Source of the DNA: Bradyrhizobium sp. Arg816
Lineage (GTDB): Bacteria; Pseudomonadota; Alphaproteobacteria; Rhizobiales; Xanthobacteraceae
DNA length: 64,000 bases
Reading direction: 5' to 3'
Assembly: GCF_029989365.1 (NCBI RefSeq)
Contig: NZ_JAPRAQ010000010.1
Location: 62,001 to 126,000, forward strand
This document shows, piece after piece, positions 16,663 to 24,417 of this stretch. Within the stretch, counting starts at the first letter, position 1. Each line of letters begins with the position of its first letter. Under the pieces are notes generated by a model, which was not told the DNA's origin, did no database searches, and worked only from the letters and a program-made list of their open reading frames with translations. Both the position numbers and the translations under genes were made by a program.

Positions 16663-17133
16663 GTGTCCCGTCCCGCCAAAGCCGCCGGCAAAGGCCGAAA
16701 ACTGTCGAATTTCCTGTGCTTTGCCGTCTATTCGGCCAATCTGGCCTTCGGCCGCGCGTACAAGCCATTGCTGGACAAGGTCGGGCTGACATACACCCAG
16801 TACATCGCCATGGTGGCGCTGTTGGACGAGGACGAGCAGACCGTCAGCGCGCTCGGCGACAAGCTGTTCCTGGAATCCAACACGCTGACGCCGATCCTGA
16901 AGAAGCTCGAGCAGATCGGTTACATCAAGCGCCACCGCGATCCCGCCGACGAGCGGCAGGTGCGGGTGAGCCTGACGCCGGGCGGCCGAAAACTGATCGA
17001 ACAGGATCTCGGCGAGTCCGTGATCGAGGCGACCGGCCTCGGCGATGATTTTCCGGTGGTGCAGAAGACGGTGAGCCGCTTGCGGGACAATCTGCTGCGC
17101 GCGACCGAAGCGGCCGGAGAGAAGAAGCGCTGA
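16663..17133 (+). CDS. ohrR: OhrR, MarR-family organic peroxide sensor
   Basis: The 156-residue protein has the MarR winged helix (VSALGDKLFLESNTLTPILK, then HRDPADERQVRVSLT) and the N-terminal NFLCFAVYSAN segment whose C19 corresponds to the peroxide-reactive cysteine of OhrR. Oxidation of this Cys releases DNA and derepresses ohr. The start is GTG 16663 with GGAGG 6 nt upstream. A hairpin follows the gene. Confidence 0.92.
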   Translation: MSRPAKAAGKGRKLSNFLCFAVYSANLAFGRAYKPLLDKVGLTYTQYIAMVALLDEDEQTVSALGDKLFLESNTLTPILKKLEQIGYIKRHRDPADERQVRVSLTPGGRKLIEQDLGESVIEATGLGDDFPVVQKTVSRLRDNLLRATEAAGEKKR

Positions 17134-17159
17134 GCGGGCAGTGCCTTCCCGTTGGAAAA

Positions 17160-17184
17160 GTCGGAGGCGGCGTCCGCCTCCGAC
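17160..17184. terminator. Hairpin between ohrR and the convergent small gene
   Basis: GTCGGAGGCGG and CCGCCTCCGAC form a perfect 11-bp stem with a 3-nt loop. It lies after ohrR and also after the reverse-strand gene at 17212, so it may serve both. No T-run is present. Confidence 0.55.
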
Positions 17185-17211
17185 ATAATCGCGAAGGAAA
17201 AGCGCGCGGCT

Positions 17212-17367
17212 CTAGTTGCAGACGGTGCGCGGAATCATCCAGGTCGCAAAAGTTTGCCAGAACCCGTCTTCGCGACGGCGCTGGTAGGCGACGAAGTCGT
17301 CGTCATCATCATCATGCACGAGTTCATAGCGATAAGTTTTGGCTGCAGTGGTGTTGGGCTTGCTCAT
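17212..17367 (-). CDS. Small acidic hypothetical protein, 51 residues
   Basis: The ORF starting at ATG 17367 has GGAG 6 nt upstream and encodes a 51-residue protein with a run of six Asp (HDDDDDDF) followed by a basic and Trp-containing tail (GFWQTFATWMIPRTVC). No membrane helix. I do not recognise it; the good ribosome site and compact size suggest a real small gene. Confidence 0.6.
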   Translation of the reverse strand: MSKPNTTAAKTYRYELVHDDDDDDFVAYQRRREDGFWQTFATWMIPRTVCN

Positions 17368-17467
17368 GGAGCACTCCATCTCGAAAGGGCTTTGCTTCGA
17401 GTTAGGTGCGGTGCAGCACAACTCCAATGGGAGTACGATGATCAGCGCATCACGTTGTGGAGAGTGC

Positions 17468-17821
17468 TCAGTTCAGCCCGAGCGCCATGCGCGATTTGCG
17501 CGTGAGCTTTGCGACGATCAGGGCATGGGCCTGCGCCAGATAGGCGGTGAGTTCCGCATCGGGAAGTGCGTTGTTGCTGGCGAGCTGCACCCATTTGGCG
17601 CGCGCCAGATAGGGCGCCGGTCGTGCCACGCCGTGCTCGATCAGCATCGCATAGGCCATGTCCGAGACCTTGAACATGTAGCCGCCGGAGCCCGCGGCAA
17701 AGCCGCCGCCGAGCGCGAACATCTTGCCACCGACCTTGAACACGGAGGTGCCTTCCCACTGCACCACCTTGGTGGCCGCGGGCAGGCGCAGGCAGCGGGC
17801 TTCGAATGTCTTGGGTGTCAT
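17468..17821 (-). CDS. MmcQ/YjbR family protein
   Basis: The 117-residue protein matches the YjbR/MmcQ (CyaY-like) fold: TKVVQWEGTSVFKVGGKMFA, then a Trp in the ARAKWVQL strand and the ALIVAKLTRK helix. Family members have a double-wing fold sometimes described as DNA-binding, with no firm biochemical role. The start at ATG 17821 removes a basic N-terminal extension of doubtful reality. Confidence 0.82.
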   Translation of the reverse strand: MTPKTFEARCLRLPAATKVVQWEGTSVFKVGGKMFALGGGFAAGSGGYMFKVSDMAYAMLIEHGVARPAPYLARAKWVQLASNNALPDAELTAYLAQAHALIVAKLTRKSRMALGLN

Positions 17822-17890
17822 GCGCTCGCACTTGAGACGAAAGGCCCGCAATTATGGCAACATGCGTCTTCCAACCAGGGATGAACTGCC

Positions 17891-18442
17891 ATGTCGCGCG
17901 TTTCGATCAAGACCAGGGACGATCTGCCGGAGGCGCTGAGGCCGTTGTGGGACAAGATGACGACCTACGGCGCGTTCGAGAACCAGGCCGGTGTCATGGC
18001 CCACCGCCTGCCGATCTTCAAGCATATGTGGTCGCTGCTGGTCGATCTTGCTGAAGAAGGCAATGTCTCGAAGCGCCACCTGGAGCTCGCGCTGGTCGCG
18101 GTCTCGCTGCTCAACAAATGCGACTATTGCGTCTCGCACCACGCGCCAAAGCTGGCGGTGCAGGGCGTGTCGGAGGAGGGCGCCGCGCGCCTCATCGATT
18201 ACAAGGACCATCCCGAGCTCGATGAGCTCGACAAGCTCGTCGTCGAATATTCCATCGCCGTCACCAACAACTGGAACAAGACCCGCGATGAGATCTTCGC
18301 CCGCCTGCGCGCGCATTTCTCGGAAGCCCAGATTGTCGAGCTGACCTGGCGCATCGCGCTCTGCGGCGCCTTCAACCGCTTCAACGACATCCTTCAGCTC
18401 GAGGTCGAGCAGGGCGTTCCCCACAGCGAAGCCGCGGAGTAA
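17891..18442 (+). CDS. AhpD-like carboxymuconolactone decarboxylase family protein
   Basis: The 183-residue all-helical protein has the AhpD redox motif CDYCVSHH (C77, C80, with His at 83 and 84) after a long N-terminal helix region, followed by EYSIAVTNNWNKTRDEIF. AhpD-type proteins shuttle electrons to peroxiredoxins or reduce peroxides themselves. It is divergent from the YjbR gene with a 69-base gap. Paired peroxidase not visible nearby, apart from Ohr 1.4 kb away. Confidence 0.85.
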   Translation: MSRVSIKTRDDLPEALRPLWDKMTTYGAFENQAGVMAHRLPIFKHMWSLLVDLAEEGNVSKRHLELALVAVSLLNKCDYCVSHHAPKLAVQGVSEEGAARLIDYKDHPELDELDKLVVEYSIAVTNNWNKTRDEIFARLRAHFSEAQIVELTWRIALCGAFNRFNDILQLEVEQGVPHSEAAE

Positions 18443-18534
18443 TCGGCCGCCGGCGGTGCTGGTCCCCCGAGCCGGGACCGGCGCCAAGGCGCCCGATCAC
18501 AGATTTGTGGGTTGCGGGCGTTCTATCGCAAGTT

Positions 18535-18572
18535 ATATCGTACGATATGTTTTACAAAAGGACGTACGATAT
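18535..18572. promoter_or_regulatory. PadR operator region
   Basis: ATATCGTACGATAT (18535-18548) is a perfect 14-bp palindrome, and the half plus centre CGTACGATAT recurs at 18563-18572, running into the PadR start codon. Two sites 28 bases apart on the same face fit cooperative autorepression. Confidence 0.8.
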
Positions 18573-19197
18573 GCACCACGGACGAGACCACAAAGACTTC
18601 CACTTCGGGCATTTCGCCCATTTCGTCATGGGCCGGCACGGCGGCGGGCGACGCTTCGGCCGCGGCGGGCACGGCTTCTTCGGGCGCGGCCCGGGTGGCG
18701 ACTTCCCTGGCGCAAGGCGGCTGTCCTCGCAGGACCTCCAGCTCGTGATCCTGGCGTTGCTCGCCGAAAAGCCGGCTCATGGGTACGAGCTGATCAAGAT
18801 CATCGAGGAGCGCTCCGATGGCTTCTACACGCCGAGCCCGGGCGTGATCTATCCGGCGCTGACCTATCTGGAAGAGGTCGGCCACAGCAGCGTCGAGCAG
18901 GACGGCGGTCGAAAGCTCTACAGCATCACGCCGCAGGGCGAGGCGCATCTCGCCGAGAACCGCGCCACTGCGGATGCGATCCTGCAAGCGCTGTCGCGGA
19001 TCGGGCGCCGCATGGACGAGGTGCGCGAGGCCTTTGCCGGCGTCGGCGATCTCGATGCCGACGCCTCCGACGAATTGCACCGTGCCCGCCACAACCTCAA
19101 GCGCGCGCTGCGTTCCAGGCATGGCAGCGACTCCGCCGAGGCGCGCCGCATCGCGGCGATCCTGGATCGTGCTGCAGCGGAAATCCTCGGCAAATAA
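18571..19197 (+). CDS. PadR-family regulator with His/Gly-rich N terminus
   Basis: The first 45 residues are rich in His, Gly and Phe (HHGRDHKDFHFGHFAHF, later GRGGHGFFGRG), a composition that could bind transition metals. A PadR winged helix follows (LLAEKPAHGYELIKIIEERS, then TPSPGVIYPALTYLEE), and a C-terminal helix for dimerisation. ATG 18571 sits inside the second operator half. It probably represses itself and the methyltransferase 19 bases downstream. A metal or haem signal is possible but unproven. Confidence 0.85.
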   Translation: MHHGRDHKDFHFGHFAHFVMGRHGGGRRFGRGGHGFFGRGPGGDFPGARRLSSQDLQLVILALLAEKPAHGYELIKIIEERSDGFYTPSPGVIYPALTYLEEVGHSSVEQDGGRKLYSITPQGEAHLAENRATADAILQALSRIGRRMDEVREAFAGVGDLDADASDELHRARHNLKRALRSRHGSDSAEARRIAAILDRAAAEILGK

Positions 19198-19216
19198 CTG
19201 AGAGGCGAAGCAACAC

Positions 19217-19861
19217 ATGAATGATCGGCCCCACAGCCCGATTCAAGACCCACGCGTCAACGCCGTCCTCGCGCGCCTCCAAGGCGCGCGGCAGCGGCCG
19301 GCCGGCGGAGGGCCGCGCGGCTCCTTCAACAGCCGTGATCCCCACGCCTATGCCGAGCAGGGCTTTTCGATCCATCCCGAGCAAGGCGAATTGATCTACC
19401 TGTTGTGTCGCGGCCTGCGCGCCACGCGTGTGGCGGAGTTCGCGACCTCGGTCGGCATGTCCACGCTCTATTTCGCGGCCGCTATCCGCGACAATGGCGG
19501 CGGCGCCGTGATCGGTTCGGAGATCGTGCCGGCCAAGGTCGAGACCGCCAAACGCAATCTCGCCGAGGCCGGCCTTGCCGACTATGCCGAGATCCGCGAG
19601 GGCGATGCGCGAAAGACCTTGCGCGATCTCGGCGGCCCCGTCGATTTCGTCCTGATCGACGGCTGGCCGGGCGAGGGCGGTCCTTCGCTGGCACGCGAGG
19701 TGATCGAGATCGTCGCGACGCAGCTCCTGGTCGGCGGCTACGTCATGAACGACAATGCCGAGCCCGACTATCTCGATTTCATCCGCGATCCCAAAAACGG
19801 TTTCGTCTCGATGACGCTGCCGCTCAAGGGCGGCACCGAGCTCAGCCTGAAGGTGGCGTGA
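19217..19861 (+). CDS. SAM-dependent O-methyltransferase
   Basis: The 214-residue protein has a class I methyltransferase fold: motif I VAEFATSVGMSTLYFAAA, an acidic strand end IGSEIVPAKVETAKRN, the DFVLIDGWPGE motif and GGYVMNDNA. It resembles the cation-dependent O-methyltransferase family (catechol/caffeoyl-CoA type). It follows the PadR gene by 19 bases and is likely in the same operon. The 3' end overlaps the convergent tautomerase gene by 20 bases. Confidence 0.82.
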   Translation: MNDRPHSPIQDPRVNAVLARLQGARQRPAGGGPRGSFNSRDPHAYAEQGFSIHPEQGELIYLLCRGLRATRVAEFATSVGMSTLYFAAAIRDNGGGAVIGSEIVPAKVETAKRNLAEAGLADYAEIREGDARKTLRDLGGPVDFVLIDGWPGEGGPSLAREVIEIVATQLLVGGYVMNDNAEPDYLDFIRDPKNGFVSMTLPLKGGTELSLKVA

Positions 19862-20075
19862 CGGTCTCGCTGGCGCGATAGGCATCGGGAACGACGAACA
19901 CCTCGTCGGCACGGCCATAGCCGCCGTCGCACACTTCCTCGATCAGCACCATCGTGTGCAGCCGCGCCGCCTCGCCAAAATAGTGGACGAACAGCGCGGT
20001 GAGGTTATGCACGATCTCGGCCTTCTGGCTGCGCGAGAGCGCGGCCTGGGGAATCTTGATATTGGCGAAAGGCAT
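19842..20075 (-). CDS. 4-Oxalocrotonate tautomerase family protein
   Basis: Starting at ATG 20075 gives a 77-residue protein with Pro as residue 2 (MPFANIKIPQ), the catalytic N-terminal proline of the tautomerase superfamily after Met removal. The rest (SRSQKAEIVHNLTALFVHYF) fits the beta-alpha-beta fold. The family isomerises 2-hydroxymuconate-type enols. It is divergent from the LysR gene at 20193, which likely controls it. Confidence 0.85.
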   Translation of the reverse strand: MPFANIKIPQAALSRSQKAEIVHNLTALFVHYFGEAARLHTMVLIEEVCDGGYGRADEVFVVPDAYRASETVTPPSG

Positions 20076-20192
20076 GATGGGTCTCTCCGTGTGATGCATC
20101 GTGGCTGGCATTGTTCGAGAATGCCCGATCGCCGCGACCGGATAATCGCGAAAAACTTGTCATCACTTGTCGGCTGTGGTGAACAATCGGCC

Positions 20193-21086
20193 ATGGACCG
20201 ATTTGACGCCATGCGCCTGTTCGTCCGCCTCGTCGAACGGCAGAGTTTTACGGCTGCGGCGGCCGATCTCGGCATTCCCCGCTCGACGGCGAGCGAGGTT
20301 TTGCGCGGGCTCGAGGCGCGGCTGGGCGCGCGCCTGCTCGAACGCACGACACGGCATGTCACGCCGACGCTCGACGGCGAGGACTATTATCGCCGCTGCG
20401 TCGCCATCCTCGCGGAGGTCGAGGAAGCCGAAACCACGATGCGCGATGCGCGACCGCGTGGCTTGCTGCGCATCGACGCACATCCTTTGCTGACCCGCAC
20501 TTTCATCTTGCCGCACCTGCCGGAATTCCTGGCGCGCTATCCGCAGCTCGACTTGCAGATCGGGCAGGGCGACCGTCTGGTCGATCTCGTGCGCGAGGGC
20601 ATCGATTGCGTGATCCGGTCGGGAGAGCCCGAGGACAGCGGGATGATTTTGCGCCGTCTCGGCACGGTCGAGGAAATCACCGTGGCGAGCCCGACCTATC
20701 TTGCGAGCCACGGCGCGCCCGCGACGCCGGATACGCTCGACGGGCATCAGATGGTCGCGTTCATCTCCTCGCGTACCGGCGATGTGCTGCCGCTGGAGTT
20801 TTCCGTCGCCGGCGGCTTGCGCAATGTCGTGCTGCCGAGCCGGGTTCGCGTCAACAATTCCGACACCATGGCCGATCTCGCGCGGCTCGGCTTCGGCCTC
20901 ACGCAGGCGCCCCGCTATCGCTTCGCGGCGGATCTGGCCAGTGGTGCGCTGGTCGAGGTGCTGGCCGACTATCCGCCGTCGCCGACGCCGCTCTCCGCGC
21001 TCTATCCGCAAAACCGCCAGCTCGCGCTCCGCTTGCGCGTCTTCCTCGATTGGATATCAGGCATTTTTGCCGAGGCGAAGCTGTAA
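20193..21086 (+). CDS. LysR-family regulator
   Basis: The 297-residue protein begins MDRFDAMRLFVRLVERQSFT, with helix-turn-helix AAAADLGIPRSTASEVLRGL and the AaeR/DmlR-type effector domain (RLVDLVREGIDCVIRSGEP, GFGLTQAPRY). It diverges from the tautomerase gene, so that gene is the probable target. Start choice follows the family N terminus; upstream in-frame sequence runs antisense to the tautomerase. Confidence 0.88.
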   Translation: MDRFDAMRLFVRLVERQSFTAAAADLGIPRSTASEVLRGLEARLGARLLERTTRHVTPTLDGEDYYRRCVAILAEVEEAETTMRDARPRGLLRIDAHPLLTRTFILPHLPEFLARYPQLDLQIGQGDRLVDLVREGIDCVIRSGEPEDSGMILRRLGTVEEITVASPTYLASHGAPATPDTLDGHQMVAFISSRTGDVLPLEFSVAGGLRNVVLPSRVRVNNSDTMADLARLGFGLTQAPRYRFAADLASGALVEVLADYPPSPTPLSALYPQNRQLALRLRVFLDWISGIFAEAKL

Positions 21087-21120
21087 GGAGGCGTCGGTTG
21101 GCTTGCGCCGGATCTTAATC

Positions 21121-21205
21121 GTAGCCCGGATGGAGCGAAGCGCAAGCCGGGGCCTCTCGATCCGCGGGCGCGCCCCCGGATTACGCTTCGCTCCATCCGG
21201 GCTAC
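21121..21205. repeat. Dispersed inverted repeat, element type 1, copy 2
   Basis: GTAGCCCGGATGGAGCGAAG and its complement form 30-base arms around a short GC-rich centre. The sequence is the same family as 4700-4802. Confidence 0.85.
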
Positions 21206-21241
21206 GAGGCGAGTTGGTGAACGCAGCTTTTCCTCTTGCCT

Positions 21242-21328
21242 CGTCATTGCGAGCGCAGCGAAACAATCCAGAAGTCCGTCTGAGGAGACAGTCTGGATTG
21301 CCTCGTCGCAAGGGCTCCTCGCATGACG
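21242..21328. repeat. Dispersed inverted repeat, element type 4, copy 1
   Basis: CGTCATTGCGAGCGCAGCGA at one end and CTCGCATGACG at the other bracket internal AACAATCCAGAAG and CAGTCTGGATTG arms. The related copy at 23111-23196 is more perfect. It occupies the gap before the ThDP enzyme gene. Confidence 0.8.
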
Positions 21329-21430
21329 ATGTTGGAGGCGTCGCACGCCTCTTTGTGAGTTGTGCTGTAGCCGCGAGCGGCTACCATGTGACCGCTCCCG
21401 ACCACGGGACGCACAGCGAGCGGAGGCGAC

Positions 21431-23086
21431 ATGGAACGCAAGGCAAAAGGATCGGACCTGTTTGTCGCGGCGCTGGAGAACGAGGGCGTCGATCGCATCT
21501 TCGGTATCCCCGGAGAGGAAAATCTCGACCTCGTCGAATCACTGCGCACCTCCAAAATCGAGCTGGTCCTGACCCGTCACGAGCAGGCCGCGGCCTTCAT
21601 GGCCGCCACGCACGGTCGGCTGACCGGCAAGCCGGGAGTGTGTCTCTCGACACTCGGCCCGGGCGCGCTCAACCTGTCCACGGGCGCCGCCTATGCCCAT
21701 CTCGGTGCGATGCCGATGATTTTGATCACAGGCCAGAAGCCGATCATGAGCAGCCGGCAGGCGCGCTTCCAGATCGTGGACGTGGTTGCGACCATGAAGC
21801 CGCTGACGAAGCTCTCCCGGCAGATCATCAGCGCCTCCAGCATTCCGACCGTGGTGCGCGATGCCTTTCGCGTAGCGATGGAGGAACGGCCGGGGCCGGT
21901 GCATCTCGAGCTGCCCGAGGACATCGCGGGCGATGAAGTGCCGGCGGTCCCCGTGATCCCGGTCCATCCGATTGAAATTCCGGTCGCGCATCGCGCCGCG
22001 CTCGACCGCGCAGCCGAGATGATCCTGGCCGCAAGGCGTCCATTGGTGATGATGGGCGCTGCGACCAGCCGGCCGCGCTCGACCCACGGCATCTCCAGCT
22101 TCGTGCGGCGAACCGGCATTCCGTTTTTCACGACACAGATGGGGAAGGGCACGGTGCCCGGCGGCACCAATCTCTACATGGGCACGGCGGCGCTATCCGA
22201 GCGCGACTACGTCCATGACGCGATCGACGCGGCCGATCTGATCGTGGCGATCGGCCACGACCCGATCGAGAAGCCGCCCTTCATCATGGGGCCGTCGGGA
22301 CCGAAGGTCATTCACGTCAGCTACACGCCAGCCAGCGTCGAGCTGGTCTATTTCCCCGATGCCGAGGTCGTCGGCGACGTCGGACCGAGCCTGGAGCTGC
22401 TCGCCGACCGGCTCGAAGGCAAGCTGCCGCAGGCGGCGGCGCTGTTGCCGTTGCGCGAGGAGATCCTCACGCACATCGCCGACCGCGCCACCGAGGCGCG
22501 CTGGCCGCCGACGCCGCAGCGCATCGTGCACGACATTCGCCAGGTGATCCCGGAGAATGGCATCGTCGCGCTCGACAACGGCATGTACAAGATCTGGTTC
22601 GCGCGCAACTACCGGACCCGCGTCGCCAACACGCTGCTGCTCGACAATGCGCTGGCGACGATGGGCGCCGGCCTGCCGTCGGCCATGATGGCCGCGATGC
22701 TCTATCCCGAGCGCCGCGTGCTCGCGGTCGCCGGCGACGGCGGCTTCATGATGAACAGCCAGGAGATGGAGACCGCCGTCCGCCTCAAGCTCAATTTGGT
22801 CGTGCTGGTGCTCGAGGACAACGCCTACGGCATGATCCGCTGGAAGCAGGCCGTCGATCACTTCGCCGATTACGGCATGACCTTTGGCAATCCCGATTTT
22901 GTCCTTTACGCGAAGGCCTACGGTGCCAAGGGACATCGCATCGACAGCATCGACAGCTTCGGCCCGACGCTCGATGCGGCCTTCAAGGAGGGCGGCGTGC
23001 ATCTGGTCGTGATTCCGATCGACTATTCGGAGAATGTGCGCGTGCTGGTCGACGAGCTGCGGGCGCATGAGAAGTCGAAACTGTGA
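21431..23086 (+). CDS. Acetolactate synthase large subunit-like ThDP enzyme
   Basis: The 551-residue protein has all three thiamine-diphosphate domains: the PYR domain with catalytic E51 (LTRHEQAAAFMA), a central domain, and the PP domain with GDGGFMMNSQEMETA...EDNAYG, the metal and ThDP site. It lacks a neighbouring small subunit, so it is more like the catabolic or stand-alone acetolactate synthase group than biosynthetic IlvB. It would condense two pyruvates or a related 2-oxo acid. GGAGG precedes ATG 21431. Confidence 0.85.
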   Translation: MERKAKGSDLFVAALENEGVDRIFGIPGEENLDLVESLRTSKIELVLTRHEQAAAFMAATHGRLTGKPGVCLSTLGPGALNLSTGAAYAHLGAMPMILITGQKPIMSSRQARFQIVDVVATMKPLTKLSRQIISASSIPTVVRDAFRVAMEERPGPVHLELPEDIAGDEVPAVPVIPVHPIEIPVAHRAALDRAAEMILAARRPLVMMGAATSRPRSTHGISSFVRRTGIPFFTTQMGKGTVPGGTNLYMGTAALSERDYVHDAIDAADLIVAIGHDPIEKPPFIMGPSGPKVIHVSYTPASVELVYFPDAEVVGDVGPSLELLADRLEGKLPQAAALLPLREEILTHIADRATEARWPPTPQRIVHDIRQVIPENGIVALDNGMYKIWFARNYRTRVANTLLLDNALATMGAGLPSAMMAAMLYPERRVLAVAGDGGFMMNSQEMETAVRLKLNLVVLVLEDNAYGMIRWKQAVDHFADYGMTFGNPDFVLYAKAYGAKGHRIDSIDSFGPTLDAAFKEGGVHLVVIPIDYSENVRVLVDELRAHEKSKL

Positions 23087-23110
23087 TGTGATCGATGCTC
23101 TCGCTACACC

Positions 23111-23196
23111 CGTCATTGCGAGGAGCGTAGCGACGAAGCAATCCAGAGTCGTTCCACGGAGGCAGTCTGGATTGCTTCGCTGCGCTCGCAATGACG
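23111..23196. repeat. Dispersed inverted repeat, element type 4, copy 2
   Basis: CGTCATTGCGAGGAGCG...AAGCAATCCAGA and TCTGGATTGCTTCGCTGCGC...GCAATGACG form an extended hairpin. It lies between the ThDP enzyme and the Lin0512-family gene. Confidence 0.85.
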
Positions 23197-23296
23197 GAGT
23201 TCGTGGCGAGGCCGCAGCCCATATGACAACCGTACTTGTGTCGCGCACCCAGATCCCCGACACTCTTAATCACCCAACCAACCACAGGAATAAGAC

Positions 23297-23644
23297 ATGA
23301 CTCGCGTTCGCTGTATCACCGAGATGGGCATGGGCGTCGACGTTCACGGCAGGGACGCCACCAAGGCGGCGAAGCGCGCGGTGTCGGATGCCATTAGGCA
23401 TTCGAGCCTCGGCTTCTTCCGGATGATTGGGAAGACCGCGAACGATATGTTCGTCGACGTCACGATTGCGGTGCCCAACCCTGAGGCGGTGGACAAGGAA
23501 GCCGTTGCGATGGAGCTGCCCTACGGCACCGTGACGGTGACTGCGGTCAAGGGCGGGCTGGAGATTCCCTCGGCCACGGAAGTGGCCAACGACCCTATCC
23601 TCATCGCCAATGCGGCTGTCATCGTCAGCTTCGACAAGGACTAG
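23297..23644 (+). CDS. Lin0512-family conserved protein
   Basis: The 115-residue protein (start MTRVRCITEMGMGVDVHGRD, then AVSDAIRHSSLGFFRMIG) matches a small conserved family I know as Lin0512/TIGR02058, of unknown function and typically found as a stand-alone domain. AGGAA precedes ATG 23297. The next gene starts 4 bases after its stop, so the two form an operon with the acetyltransferase. Confidence 0.75.
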   Translation: MTRVRCITEMGMGVDVHGRDATKAAKRAVSDAIRHSSLGFFRMIGKTANDMFVDVTIAVPNPEAVDKEAVAMELPYGTVTVTAVKGGLEIPSATEVANDPILIANAAVIVSFDKD

Positions 23645-23648
23645 GCCG

Positions 23649-24341
23649 GTGTCGGACAGCGATTTGGCGTTGCTGGATCATCCGATCTGGAGTGCGCTGA
23701 CGACGAGCCAGAAGCATCTCGCGGAGGGCGGCCCGCGCGCGCTGCGCTATCCCCTCGATATGACGCCGTTTGCCGACATGGTCGACATGTCTGCGGCCAG
23801 CTTTGCGGCGCTCGGTGATCTCCTGGCAGGCTCGCAGGTTGCCGCGCTGTTCACGCCGGAGCCGGTCGACGTTCCCGCCGGCTTCAAGGTCGTGCTCGCC
23901 GAGACCGGCGAGCAGATGATCGGCTCGCCGGCCGACAGCCCACTTCGCGATGCCGAAATCGTCACGCTCGGCGCGGCCGACGTCGCCGCCATGATGGCGC
24001 TGACGGAGCTGACCAAGCCGGGCCCATTCGCGTTGCGCACCCATGAGCTAGGCACGTTTCTCGGCATCCGCGTTGGTAGAGAATTGGTCGCGATGACGGG
24101 CGAGCGGATGAAGCCGGGAAAGTTCGTCGAGATGACGGCCGTCTGCGTGCATCCGGACTATCGTGGGCGCGGCTACGCGCAGGCGCTGCTCGCGGCGGTC
24201 GCGCGCCGGATCGAGGCGCGCGGCGAAATTCCGTTCCTGCACGTCTTCTCGAACAATACATCGGCGATCGCACTGTATCAGCGGCAGGGCATGCGCATCC
24301 GCCGCCGCCTGTATGTGACGGTGCTGGCGAAGCAGGGATGA
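23649..24341 (+). CDS. GNAT-family N-acetyltransferase
   Basis: The 230-residue protein has a C-terminal GNAT domain with acetyl-CoA motif VHPDYRGRGYAQALLAAVAR and the FSNNTSAIALYQRQGM motif B. The N-terminal half (SALTTSQKHLAEGGPRALRY) resembles the FR47-like family. The start is GTG 23649, 4 bases after the Lin0512-family stop. Substrate unknown. Confidence 0.85.
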   Translation: MSDSDLALLDHPIWSALTTSQKHLAEGGPRALRYPLDMTPFADMVDMSAASFAALGDLLAGSQVAALFTPEPVDVPAGFKVVLAETGEQMIGSPADSPLRDAEIVTLGAADVAAMMALTELTKPGPFALRTHELGTFLGIRVGRELVAMTGERMKPGKFVEMTAVCVHPDYRGRGYAQALLAAVARRIEARGEIPFLHVFSNNTSAIALYQRQGMRIRRRLYVTVLAKQG

Positions 24342-24417
24342 GCTGCGCTATCCGGACGGGCTTCATATCCGGCCAATTCGCGCTATATCCTTTGCCAACC
24401 ATAATTTGGGGAAACAC

